A program made the position numbers and the translations under genes. The notes under the pieces are model-generated. The model ran no database searches. It saw only the letters and a program-made list of their open reading frames with translations, and was not told the origin of the DNA. This document shows, piece by piece, positions 1-10,996 of a stretch of DNA of 64,000 nucleotides; positions within the stretch are counted from its first letter, which is position 1, and every line of letters begins with the position of its first letter. Origin of the DNA: Suillus spraguei (lineage: Eukaryota > Basidiomycota > Agaricomycetes > Boletales > Suillaceae); contig JABCPU010000054.1 of assembly GCA_016800925.1 (NCBI GenBank), forward strand, positions 1 through 64,000. Direction: 5' to 3'.

Positions 1-1221
1 TTCGGTGCAATGTATTTGATAATACCCGCAGCATCCGGGCGATTCTCCGGATCCCAAGACCAGCATTTTTGAATAAATGACCAGTGATCGTCAAGGATGT
101 CATCGGGACGTTCATGTTCGACTTTTTGCAACAGCGCTCGGAATATTTGACGAAGCTCTTCTCTTTCCATGGTATATCCCTGAGACGATCTGAAAGAAGA
201 CAGATTAAAACAGGGCTGCAGAAAACACCAGAGATCGCACAAAAAGCATGATACCACCAAAGGAAAAGATATCACTCTTGAAAGACGGTTCTGTAGGTTC
301 ACGCTCGACTCCAACGACTTCAGGCGCACGCCATCGAGACATCTAAGGTGCGTGTCACGGTGGTCGCGGACAACTGCAGCTCTGTGTCCCCTGCGACTGT
401 CGCGAGACCGAAATCTGTGAGACGTGGATTCCCCGAGTCATCTATGAGCACATTTGCCTGAGGCATACAAATGAGGGCAACATCCACAGAGAAACAATTG
501 TACATACAGGATGAAGGTCTCCGTGAATGACATTCTCCGAGTGAACTGGGCAGGTATCAAAAAAAATAACGAGATGGTGATAATAGCCGACTAACGGTAA
601 TTCAGGCCGTTAGCGACGCCCATGCCTTGTAGCATAAACCGATGAGCGCTTGGCGAATGTTATTGTTGTGAACAAGGGACCCACCAATTGAACTTTAGCT
701 GAAATGGTCATGGTAATTTGCTCGAGGTATTTATATAATGTCCCCGAGGACATCCATTGGGAAACGAGAGCTGGAAATGGAGAGTCGACATTTGCGGTGC
801 CAAGTAGCGGTACGATAGTCGAGTGTTTCAATCTTAACCAAACTAAGAGTTCCCGACGCATTGTCTACATAGATCATGGAGCGAAGTGATCACAATCCAG
901 TTAGATGACTGACTTTTTCGATTTTCTCCATAGTTCTCCCGGGATCGATCTTGAACACCTTCACTGCCACCTGATGGATATTCGAGGTCAATTCACGAGC
1001 GTTGGTTATTCAGACAGACCTCCATTGAGCCTTTGCTCAACTTGATGGTACGTCGATAAACCACGCCGAAGGAACCCGAATTACATGGAGATTCAAGCTT
1101 CAACGTTTCAGAAATTTGAGATGTAAAGTCACTAGGAATATTACTATCGCTGCAACAGATGAAGCGTAAGAAAATGTTATTGGACTGAAAAGGCTCACTC
1201 TTCAGGCATGTGTTCCGTCAT
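1..1221 (-). CDS. Protein kinase, agaricomycete Ser/Thr/Tyr type (C-terminus beyond window edge)
   Basis: Eukaryotic protein kinase read on the minus strand across several short introns, starting at the ATG at 1219-1221 and running off the window at base 1. In order: glycine loop (SGSFGVVY), the VAVKVF lysine strand, the N-lobe stretch RELLVWLRLKHSTIVPLLG (about 800-860), catalytic loop HGDLHPANVLID (HGD in place of HRD), metal-binding DFG inside LTDFGLATV, then RWRAPEVVG and FKSDIFSFGG, and subdomain XI around DDHWSFIQKCWSWDPENRPD (1-170). These loop variants are typical of kinases expanded in mushroom-forming fungi; the substrate is unknown. Odd: after the DFG region the frame slips at about 340 (one base too many before RWRAPE) and twice more between about 150 and 195 (one base short each time), so it is either a decaying gene or carries assembly indels. 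A run of 27 G lies just upstream of the start. Confidence 0.75.
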
Positions 1222-2481
1222 GGGGAGGGCTACCTTCGCAAGAGGAGTGAAGCAACTACGTTGAGTCTTGGAAGGGGTGGTCCGGGGGGGGGGGGGGGGG
1301 GGGGGGGGGGAGGTGAGGGAGCGGAGGTGGCTACGACGTTACGTTCATTGGTTTGATAGTTTCGGCTATTCCATAAGTGCCAAGATCTCAGTTCTTTCAG
1401 AGCTGGAGTACTATCCATGGCGTTGCTGGCTAACGACGTTAGTACGATTAGGTACTTTACGTCGATAGAGTTTCAAGCTGGATTTTTTTTTTGTGTTTCC
1501 ATTGTTATACCAGAGTCATGGATTTCCATAAGAAAGCTAGCAGCATGGACATGCATGCAGACTGAGAAGCGAATATTGCTTATCACAACGCCTCGAGGCA
1601 TAGATGGGCAGAACAATGATAGTATTTGAAATCGACTCGATCGTGCACCTACATAATGGCTTCTTGGCTATAAGTGGGTACCCGACGACATAATTTGTAC
1701 ATGTCGTATTATGTATATGAGCTGTTTCAACGTTAAACTCGGTTGAGTGCTATTGTAATATCATATTACTGCTCGTAGACTAACTGCGGGTATACTTATT
1801 GTGATAAAAAAGGTAGAGACAGTAATATCAATATCTGTGATTCTGTGGACCAGGAAGCAACCCATTTGAGTTTGCTTTTGACGCCGGCAGATCAAGCATT
1901 CGGCCAACCTTCTAGGTAACTTCCGAAGCAGGAGGCGGACGCAAGGTGAGCACGTGCGTGCTGAATGATTATAGTGATCCATAGACCTCAAGGTCTATGA
2001 TTGTGTCCGCCTGCTGACAGCGAGAAACACGATATTTGGCGCGTCGCGAGGCATATGGTTCTTGGGGCGATGGGTCGACATATGAAATCTTGATTCCTGA
2101 CCGACTACTGTGGGTCACTGGGGGCTATACAGTCATGAATTCAGGCCTGTCTAGGAAGATGATCGATCCCATTCCATAACGAGCGCCGCACAACGTTGCC
2201 TGTGCGTTGCAACTGCCAAACTTGAAGTTTAGTTCTGGCTTCAACGAAAAAGGGTAGTCGATACCCTACCTCATGTTAATTTTGCAGGTCGTAACCTTTG
2301 TTGTGCACTGTGTCCTGCCTGCAGTGGCATAAGTATCAGAAGTCGTCGAATTATCGCTCTCATCGAAGATCGTCCATCCAACCAGAAGAAATAACTTTGC
2401 TATAATCGTGAGCTCACCGTCGTGCCCTCCCTTTTGCGAGAAACCCAGTACTAAAGAAGCGCCGTGCTAGGTCCATTTGCA
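1222..2481. other. Intergenic region, no gene recognised
   Basis: Spacer between the kinase (-) and the first GTPase (+), so it should hold both promoters. Apart from the poly-G tract at 1284-1310 I see no coding region. Short open frames here are low-complexity artefacts of the G run or have no recognisable similarity. Confidence 0.6.
1284..1310. repeat. Poly-G tract (27 G; poly-C on the kinase strand)
   Basis: Uninterrupted run of 27 G. On the kinase strand it is a C tract about 63 nt upstream of the start codon, in the presumed 5' leader or promoter. Its true length is unreliable in any assembly. Confidence 0.9.
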
Positions 2482-3236
2482 ATGTCTGCCAAAAACATTG
2501 TCATTTTTGGAGAGAGTGGCGTCGGGAAAAGTTCCATCATCAACCTCCTCGCGGGACGCCAGGTCGCTAGGACCTCTCCGGACTCCAAGCATTGTACAAT
2601 GCGCTATGAAGCGTATAACGTCATCATCAACGACGTGTCGTATCGCATCTATGACACTGCTGGTGTCGATGGCAATCGCATGAACCCTAACGGATTTCTC
2701 GACGCAGTCGCCAACGCTGACAAGCTGATGAAGGAGCTGAGGGTTAACGGAGGTGCCCATCTGCTGCTGTACTGCATCAAGGCAGGCAGGATACCACCAA
2801 CGTTCGTCACCAACTACAGGCTATTCTATGAATTTTTCTTCGAGGAGAAGGTGCCAGTTGCGCTCATCGTTACTCATCTGGAGAGGGAGGATCCCATGGA
2901 TGATTGGTACACGCGGAACAAAGGATCATTCGACCGCCATGCAGTCAAGTGTGTTGATCATGCTTGTATCACTGCGGCGGCCAATCTGGACCCAAAGTAC
3001 AGGAAGAAGTACGACATATCCAAAACCGAAGTGTGTGGCTTGATCACACGGCACCAAGATACAGTTGTGGACTGGAATGGAGGAGATGGGTGGCTTGCCC
3101 GGTTCATTGGAAAGTTGAAAGACCTCTTAACGGGACGTCCAAGCAAATCAGACTTTTGGGGGTCCTCACGAAGCGCTGCGGGATGGAAGATAGCCTAGCA
3201 AAGGACGTGATCCAAAAGATGAAGGAAAATAGATGA
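2482..3236 (+). CDS. Small P-loop GTPase-like protein A
   Basis: Single-exon G-domain protein of the type annotated in Agaricomycetes as 'P-loop NTPase / G domain-containing protein' (AIG1/TRAFAC-like). The N-terminus AKNIVIFGESGVGKSS holds the Walker A/G1 motif. YRIYDTAG is G3. The place of G4 reads ALIVTHLE, so the usual N/T-K-x-D lysine is absent. HACITAA is the likely G5. Start: the ATG at 2482; the frame opens earlier only through a GTG. The open frame stops at 3198, but the next frame continues to 3236 with CGMEDSLAKDV, matching the C-terminus of the neighbouring paralogue (CGMETKLASDV). One base therefore seems to be missing in the five-G run at 3158-3162. No signal peptide or membrane segment. 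Function unknown; GTP binding and hydrolysis are inferred from the motifs. Confidence 0.75.
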
Positions 3237-3711
3237 CGCGAACTTCGCTATGTTCACTCGTTACGATAACTGGACACTGGCTGTTTCCTTATTATTGGTT
3301 ATCACCATGTACTACGACTGTGGGCGGGACTAGAATATTCTGTTCTGCTACGACTTGAGAAACCTGGAGACTTAACTTGGAGCGCACTTACCTACGGTAG
3401 TTCCCGTGCGTGTTGCGCAGCTACAACTCAAAACCCCCGTACTGACGACCTCATGCTTGATGCATGCCCTGGATGTGCCAAATGCATGTCCCATTTACGC
3501 CTCCGCTCGTAGCAGCACGACTGTCGCGTGCCAAGGATCAAACCAGGGCACGGAGAAGTCGTGGCAGAAAGCTTCTGCATCATATAAGGGTGCAGGGCAT
3601 CAGCCCTGGCAGATCCCAGCTACGAAAAGTCACGTCAAATCCCGACCGTCCAAAGGAACAATTGACTTCACCTCGATTACTTTCCAAAACCCGCCAGCTG
3701 CCCATTATACG
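3237..3711. other. Spacer between the two GTPase genes
   Basis: The reading frame of GTPase B stays open back to a GTG at 3406, but the added part is Ser/Thr-rich, has no counterpart in GTPase A and lacks a suitable ATG near its start, so I treat it as promoter and leader. Nothing else recognised. Confidence 0.5.
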
Positions 3712-4494
3712 ATGTCGAGGAGGGAAGGCGCCGTTCACGCTAAAAACATCGTTATATTCGGTGCAATGGGCGCAGGAAAGAGTTCTCTCATAAACCTCAT
3801 TGCAGACCAAAACATAGCCAAAACCGGCTCCAACCTCAAGCGCTGCACCCTCACATGGACCAAATATCCGTTACCCAGGTTTATTGATGACGGGATGCAA
3901 TACAATATCTTCGACACGATGGGCATCGAGAATCCAGAAATCGAGCCACGTGAGTACCGTCAATCCATCAAGAATGCCAGCCGCCTTCTCCGCGAGCTCG
4001 ATGCATGCGGCGGTACCAATTTGTTGGTATATTGCATCAAAAAAGGCCGTGACAGTAGCGCATTACGGAGCAATTACCAGTTATTCCGCGAGGTGTTATA
4101 TCAGCGGCGAGTCCCCATAGTCATGGTGGTGACATGCCTCGAGGACGAGAACGTCATGGAGAAATGGTGGGACCGGAACCATGCGATGTTTGAGAAAGAC
4201 CAGATCGTCGTGGAGGGACATGCATGCGTAACGACCCTGAAGGATGAAGATGTGAAGTACAAGGCATCGAGGCAAGCCGTGCGTGAGCTGATACGGCGGT
4301 ATGCAGCCGTTATACCAGTATCTGGGGGATGGAAGCCGCAGGAGGGGAAAGTCAAAGCGTTCATACGACAGCTGAGGGGCCCTGAACCAAAGGACAAGAA
4401 GTTGCAGGATAAACTGCAAAAAGACCTCAAGGATCAATGTGGCATGGAGACAAAGTTGGCTTCGGACGTTGCAAAAACATTGATGTACACATAG
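3712..4494 (+). CDS. Small P-loop GTPase-like protein B
   Basis: Paralogue of GTPase A, 260 residues, single exon. G1 is IVIFGAMGAGKSS, G3 is YNIFDTMG, the G4 position reads VVTCLE (no canonical N/T-K-x-D), and HACVTTL is the probable G5. The C-terminus CGMETKLASDVAKTL is shared with copy A and may be a family-specific tail. The ATG at 3712 places G1 at the same distance from the start as in copy A; a start at 3406 is formally possible. Tandem same-strand arrangement about 475 bp after copy A implies local duplication, although the proteins are now clearly diverged. Cellular role unknown; such families are expanded and lineage-specific in Agaricomycetes. Confidence 0.8.
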   Translation: MSRREGAVHAKNIVIFGAMGAGKSSLINLIADQNIAKTGSNLKRCTLTWTKYPLPRFIDDGMQYNIFDTMGIENPEIEPREYRQSIKNASRLLRELDACGGTNLLVYCIKKGRDSSALRSNYQLFREVLYQRRVPIVMVVTCLEDENVMEKWWDRNHAMFEKDQIVVEGHACVTTLKDEDVKYKASRQAVRELIRRYAAVIPVSGGWKPQEGKVKAFIRQLRGPEPKDKKLQDKLQKDLKDQCGMETKLASDVAKTLMYT

Positions 4495-4741
4495 GCCAAC
4501 GGACTTGCTGCTGCAGTAAGGATCGATCGCTATACAGATCACGTACTATGCAGTAGCTGTAGTGCGTACTGGGCTGGCTTTCGCCGTAGATAGTGTTAGC
4601 ATGGTTTCGTTGACAGAATTGTTTCTGGAAAACTTAGCGCTTATGTCAGTACGGTAACGTTACTATCCACTGCTAACAGCTGGCGCTCATTGCATTACAA
4701 AAGTTGTCTGCTAATACATGCTCATAATTAAATACATCTGA

Positions 4742-7317
4742 CTATATCATGATACCCAAGTCTTCAGCAATGATTATAGCAGCCCGCTCCCCGATGAGAA
4801 GTGCCGTCGAATACGTGTTCTGTGTATATCGGATTGGTTAGAATGCACAGCAACAATCCCCAGTTTAGTACTACCCACCGTGCCAACGTTTAACGGTGAA
4901 ATGGACATGTCAGCGACTTTCAGGTTCAACACGCCGTATACATTTAGCCGAGTGTCGACGACTCCATTATCTGCTTCCGGTTTCATGGCACAAGTCCCAA
5001 GCTATACATACAAAAATCAGACGTGAAATTATGACAGATTCAGCCGTACGCACCGAGTGACATATCGTTTGCACTGATGTTCGATTCAGTATTTGACCAC
5101 GACAATGGAGATGGCAAATTCGAACTTACTGATATCGCGATGGAATTGACTGATTGCCTTGTTATCTTCAGCAGTGTAGACAATATCAGGCGCATTCAAG
5201 TCCACTGGCCCGGAAGCTTCTCTACAGAGTGCAGCGCTTCCCTCCGGGAAATCAGGATGACCAGCAGCTACTTCACCTCGATAGGAATCCATACGTCGAA
5301 AAATTTCGCGTGTCTTTTTGTACCCGAAGTCAAGAGGAACAATATCGGAAGGACTGTGCAGGGTGTCGTAGTCACGCAAAGTGCCCTGAAGTGATGAGCG
5401 TGTACTCACTCATCCAGGAATCCCGTAGTAAAGTCCACTCCTTCTTTGCCATTCTCCGTGACTTTGATATGAACGCTTCCAATAGACACGGGGTAAAGCT
5501 ATTGAAGATATTCAGGAAAAAAACACGGAGTAAATGGAGAGCAGTACTGTATAATAACTGGCACTCATGTAGTTGCGAGGAAGGGTACTGAGCGGCCTCG
5601 CGAGCGGTGGAGTATATCTGGCTGTCATGAGCATTCTCCTATCATCGAAACTGACTAATATTGCACACACCCTGCCAAAACAGTGAATATTGCAACAGCC
5701 TTGTCTGGGCGGTCCTGGAAGAACTGCTTCCAGCGTGGTTGAAAAGCTGCGTCCATAGCTTTCAATTCCTCGTCATCAGGACGCCACTTGATTTTTGAAT
5801 CGAGGCCGCTGATATACCAATCAGCACGATACGAGGGATGATCATTTGCACCAACTTTTGTGCAATCAATGACTTTCCGCTGTCGTTCCATTGTGCAAGG
5901 CTTTCTGCATTTGGATAGTTGTACAGTGCTGCAATCGTGGCGAGGACGTGCTTACCCTGTAAGATACTCTCCCCACGCCAGAGGGCGTCCATGGTAACTG
6001 CCTCGTCGGCAGCCAAATACGGAACAAGGACGAGATTGTGATCTATCGTCATAAGCCAAGCTCTGAAAATAAATTAAAAGCGCACCTTGATAATTTTCTC
6101 CAACACCAGGCAAATCCACTAGTTGCTCGATACCGCAGCGCTTGAGAATAGCCTCGGCACCAATTCCAGACCTTTCCAGAATGGTCGGAGAACCGAACGT
6201 CCCAGCAGAGATAACAACAAGTTTTGATGCTCTCACAATACTCGATGACTGGTCCGCGTCTGGGAAAGACACCGAGTCGCTGGTGAACTCGACACCTACA
6301 GCACGCTTGTCCCTTTCATTTGGAAAAGCTGTCAACAGTTTGCTGCAGCTGCGGTCCCAGGTGGTAACTCACTCGAAGATGATACGTTTCACCCGCTTTC
6401 CGTCCCAGACTTGTAAATTCGAGTGATGAGCTTGATTGTAGACATAATGATGAGCCGTGTCCGAACGCCTTCCTGTTGTCCCGTCAATGTACCTTTTATC
6501 GTGAGCCAAAATTTCGCAACAGCCTACGAGTGCAGGAACTCACTTTGGCCATGGCTGGGACATATCTGGTCAGTTGTCACAGTTATGAAAGGAATATCAT
6601 AGCGTACACTATATGTATTGCATGTTTGAAAATCGTCAGTGTCATCGGCATACTGCCTCTTGTGATAGGTTGTGCCAACCTGGATGAATTCATCGGAGAT
6701 ACTCATTCTACACCCACCGGAGGACACTTTAATAGGTCCATCATAGCCGTGGGTTGTACGATCAGGCTGCACCTCATATGTCTCCAGCTATAAAGTGAAC
6801 ATATGAGCAACAAATATCCCGAAAACGCATTCGATACCTTCTTCATGAGAGGAATCAAATTCCCAGATTCCCAACCATTGGCCCCCCAATCATCATAGTC
6901 CGAAACAGGTGCACGAGTGTAAACCATGACTGTCTCAACATCAGAGTCTTCTTCATCATTGAAAGTTTATCACGCACAATTTACACACGAGCCTCCACCG
7001 ACGCAGCGACCACAAGGAACGATCGGTGCACGTCCGTTGAGACGAGGAGATGGATTTCCGACGTTGAATGTGACCGTGGTGCTTGTCGGTGCTTGGTTGA
7101 AGGGATATTGGTAGGGTTGCACATGAATAGGTTTATTGAGGGTGTGTTGACCCGCTTCCAGAATCAATATCCTCAGTGAGGGATCCCATGCAGCTAAGCG
7201 ACCTGCGACAACACAAGCTGTAGTACCACCTGTACAGAATGATGTGTGACTAGAGGGAAAGCCACCACAAGATGGTATTTGCTCACCTCCAGCAAAAATA
7301 ATGTCGAATTCTGACAT
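4742..7317 (-). CDS. GMC oxidoreductase copy 1 (alcohol-oxidase-like), apparently intact
   Basis: FAD-dependent glucose-methanol-choline oxidoreductase resembling AA3 alcohol oxidases, which oxidise primary alcohols to aldehydes and yield H2O2. I can splice 16 exons into about 600 residues without a stop. Exon 1 starts at 7317 (MSEFDIIFAG). Exons 1 and 2 join to the dinucleotide-binding motif GGGTTACVVAGRL. Then follow the GMC signature region CGRCVGGGSCVN, FMVYTRAP-SDYDDW (exon 3), the second GMC signature region GTFGSPTILERSG (exon 7), IKWRPDDEEL (exon 10), FGYKKTREIFRRM (exon 13), HSLGTCAMKP (exons 14/15) and NTYSTALLIGERAA (exon 16). The conserved His and Asn of the family are present in the last two. 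Exon 5 is 22 nt (6544-6565) and exon 14 is 20 nt (5054-5073). No signal peptide and no SKL-type peroxisomal tail. Unlike copies 2-4 it lacks the upstream in-frame ATG and begins at the internal one. Substrate unknown. Confidence 0.8.
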
Positions 7318-7410
7318 GATTAGATGAAATATTAATATGGAGAGTCGCTTTCAGGTCAGCTTCCACCTTATAGCCTTCACCCCAAGGAAATGCCAACATT
7401 CATCGCCCAT
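7318..7410 (-). promoter_or_regulatory. Conserved core promoter of GMC copy 1
   Basis: The plus strand reads TTATAG at 7368-7373 (about 50 nt upstream of the ATG), then a GCCCATCGGGGACTTG block at about 7405-7420. The same arrangement recurs upstream of copies 2, 3 and 4, so the duplicated unit includes the promoter. Confidence 0.5.
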
Positions 7411-7420
7411 CGGGGACTTG

Positions 7421-9353
7421 AGACACGTCGCATATCCCACATCCGTCATGAAGGACTGATTTATATTTTTACTGTCCTATCGTAGCGGCACGAGCATCAA
7501 TCCCCGACTAGCCTGACCAATTCGGTATACCATGACGATCGACCAAGGAGGACGGTCCGAATTCGCATGCTAGTATGACACTAAAGATGGCACTGTCCGG
7601 CAGGAAGAAATCGAGAAAGGAAAGTGCACCAGATATATGTCATACAAGGCCAACGGGAGACAAATGAAGAGCACATTGGTGGACATGGTGAGCGAGGCCA
7701 TACATGACTTTTGATGGGCACGGGAACTGTAGAGTGATGGTAGCGAGCCGAACTACATATAGATAAGCGGGTATATTTACGGCTCAGTTTTTCAAAGTCG
7801 CAAGTAAGCTCATCCAGAGGTATGGACACTAAGGGGCAGAAAAGGTCAATCGTGCGATGATAGTATCATTAACGATTAGGTACGCAAAGCACGGGGCACA
7901 TTCATACCATGTGTTCCATCTCTGCAGCAAGCACTACGCGTGATATTCTTGGGCAACAGGTCGGGAGATGAACAAATAGATGATCTAACCGACGCTGGTA
8001 CGAAAAGTCTGAGAGCTGACAACGTAGATGGGTGAAATGATCCATAATAGTTTAAAAGCAACCACCCTTGACTCTTGAAGTGGACTTCTGAATGCGCATA
8101 TTGCAAAGTTTGAGCAACTAGGGCAGTCAAATTCTCTTCATCCGGATAAGAAAACCAAGTTCCTCATCTAACTGCAAGACAAGAATTGAGTCCAGAGGAT
8201 GGAGCGACTGCATGAAAGAGAAAAACAACAGAACACACTACCTGAATGTTTGTACAGCGAAATTTCAAAATTTGCACGAGAATACGACATGGTCACGGTC
8301 CCGTTACGTACTATGCCAAGTAGAGGAGACACAGGACCGTGCGCAACAACCGCATTAAAAACAAATCTTGCTGTGAAATTCAAATGAGAGAACGGACTGT
8401 GACTAGGAACAGCAGCCTGCTAAGATATACTCCGGATAGAACATAAAACAAGGGATATGCAGGTAAATCGTTATATGAGGGACAGTCACCGAATTAGATA
8501 ACCCGGGGGTGTGTGCTTGCGATTTTTTTTCACAAACACCTTGCCAGACCATGAGAAATCGAGTACAATAAAAGAGAGTAAGTACTACCACGGGAGCAGC
8601 AGGAAAAGGCGGAGAACGGGAATAACGGGGAGTACTGCTAACTCCACAAAAGCTCCCACGCTGGCCGCATCCGGGACCGTGCAGCGCTTACATAAAGCTA
8701 TTGGCAAACAAACATTCCAAATATCATTGGAAATGCAATTCAAGTTGTTGTCATACGTTACTTGGGCATTCAACGTTCAACGTCAACGTTTACTTCAACG
8801 TTCCACACCGCTTGAGTCAAATCCGAGTCGCTTTTGGATCAAGGCCCTCCATTCATACAGAGGTTTAACCTCCCTCCAAGGAGGCTTTGCGTTTCAAGTG
8901 ACAACAATGCATCGAACTTTGAGCATCAGAAGCTCAGCTTATTAGGTAAGTTCTGCGTCTACTATGTATTTTTGACATACAACATGTGTCTTTTATCAAG
9001 TCGGTGCATGCAGTGAAGTGTGAAGCGCTCTATTTTGATTGTTCTGATCATCAACCCAAGCTGGCAAGAATGATCTCCCAGTATTTTACGCCGCCACCTT
9101 GATGGCTCCACAGCTCATTAATACATTAATACGAGATGAGAAGCTGTATGATGTGTGCATGAGACAAATTTACCTCTATTCGCATCTATCTTCAGTAACT
9201 TGACGCTTTTCTATATCTTGAACCTGCTTCACTATCTATTGATACTATAGCTACCTGATCATTGCACAACTGTATACTTGACCTTGACGTCGTCGTCCAT
9301 ACTTCAGCGTTTTCTCGTCACTCCCTGAGACTATTCCAGTGTACGACTTTTAG
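7421..9353. other. Intergenic region, no gene recognised
   Basis: Lies between GMC copy 1 and the DUF6533 gene. Open frames at 7581-7829 (-), 7876-8130 (-) and 8511-8945 (+) show no domain, no credible splice pattern and no similarity I recognise. Confidence 0.5.
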
Positions 9354-10996
9354 ATGGAGTATTCGTCTGACAATATTGCAGAGGCGAGGAGCTTGCAGTT
9401 CCTTACGGTATGTCTCCTTGTTGATATGAAGGCTTGGAGCATTACTCACAATTCATGTTCCATCAGTATATATATGGTGCGTACTGTCGGAACTCCTTAT
9501 TCTTTATCCTGATACAGTTCAGTGTCGATGGCTACATTCTGGGTAGGCTGATCCTTATCTATTTACTCCGCTATTAAACCCATTTATCCAGATTTATGAT
9601 TATGCATGTTCACTGCAGGAAGAGGTGATACACCTGTTCCTTGATACACCTCAGTACTGATATCTACAATGTACTATGCAAAGTGGATGTTTTTACTTCG
9701 ATCCGACTGGAGTAAGGTCAAAGGCCTGTATATTGTTACACGGTACCTTCCCTTTATCATCATTGTCACAGTTTTATGGAGTGCGTTCCGCTCCAGCACA
9801 CATTACTACAATGATGAATTAATACTTGTTCTTCAGAGTACTTTGCCCCCAATGAGAACATGGAGGTATGTGATGTCGTGGAATGTTAACAAGATCCAAC
9901 CACTTACTGCATGACTTTGTCAGGCATGCCATGTGTTGAACAATCTCAACTCAGGTACGTGCAAGGTGTGCATTTGTGTATGCATGTCCTTGCTGAAGCC
10001 TATCACTTTTTCCCCACAGGTCTTGGTATAGCATCAGTCATTTTCTCCGAATGTACATCCTATTCACCCGTAAAATGTGTGTTCTGTTCTGATTTACCCA
10101 GGTTTTTTCGTCCTTAGAACATATGTACTCTGGAACAAGAATAGAATCTTGCTCGGAGCCATGTCGTCCACCTCTGTCGTGAGTTCCAAATCCACTCACC
10201 ACACTAGAGTTAATTGTAGATGCATCGGCCAGGCTTTTCTTGTGGCATCCTTCAGCTCTACCTTCACCGCTACTGTCCCCGCAGCATGTACTCAATCTTG
10301 CCTTTTCTCTGGTGTTCCGCAACCACTAAAAAATTCTGTCCACTTTGACAGATGAGACTAACATGATTCCGGGCATCACAGACTGCTACGAGAATCCAAC
10401 CAGTTCTGGGTGGTTCATACAATTTATCCTCCTTACTGTGTTCGAACTAGGTGGGTGACCAGGAGCATACACCTGTACAAGCATATGCTAATAGATCCCT
10501 TCACAGGACTCATGATACTCACGCTCATACGTGCCATACAGAGCTGCAGATGAGGTCAAGCCGTCTGTACGTTGTTTTGGTGAAACACAACATATTCTAT
10601 TATGGATGCGCCCTTCGTGAGTGACCGCTCGTATGTGCCGTTTTCCGTACTCATCCATGATCATTCTCTTTCCTGAAGTGTTCTCAGTAATAAATATATT
10701 CACATCACTGCTCCTCCAGGTGCGTGAATCTCCCAAGTGCCTTTTATAATCGAGTCGTTGATGTTCCACACCCTAGTATTGCTACTACGACATGTTGTAT
10801 GCGTATGCACCTGCACATCCTGCTGCGTACTGTTACTAACAATACACAAACTTACAGTATCGAGGTCATGATTCTTGCGATCCTCGCTACGCGCATGCAC
10901 CTCCATCTCTGGGAAATGAGTCGACGTGTATATGACTCTGGCGACCCAGTGCGGATTACGATGACCGATATGTCATCTATGAATTTCGCGGCATGA
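9354..10996 (+). CDS. DUF6533 family multi-pass membrane protein
   Basis: Multi-exon gene whose pieces fit the basidiomycete DUF6533 membrane-protein family (about seven hydrophobic segments; function unknown, sometimes compared with receptors). Start ATG at 9354 (MEYSSDNIAEARSLQ). Very short exons follow: IYDYACSLQEE joins across an intron (about 9625-9680) to WMFLLRSDWSKVKG and the membrane segment TRYLPFIIIVTVLW, the usual order at the DUF6533 N-terminus. Later pieces are APNENMEACHVL, GLGIASVIFSE, FFVLRTYVLWNKNRILLG (a characteristic membrane segment plus basic loop), DCYENPTSSGWFIQFILLTVFEL (10377-10449), LMILTLIRAIQSC, YVVLVKHNIFYYG, FSVINIFTSLLL, and a C-terminal stretch IEVMILAILATRMHLHLWE ending at the stop at 10994-10996. 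Exon boundaries in the middle (10100-10370) are uncertain. It interrupts the GMC array on the opposite strand. Confidence 0.7.

Noticed and set aside
1230..1468. Proline- or glycine-rich ORFs on both strands
   Set aside because: Artefacts of translating the 27-G tract.
3154..3162. Possible programmed frameshift at TTTTGGGGG in GTPase A
   Set aside because: It is not a typical slippery site for programmed shifting, no downstream structure is evident, the paralogue needs no shift, and similar one-base losses occur in unrelated genes, so a sequence error is simpler.
3406..3711. N-terminal extension of GTPase B (open frame from 3406)
   Set aside because: The frame opens at GTG, has no counterpart in GTPase A and is low-complexity; the ATG at 3712 gives the family layout.
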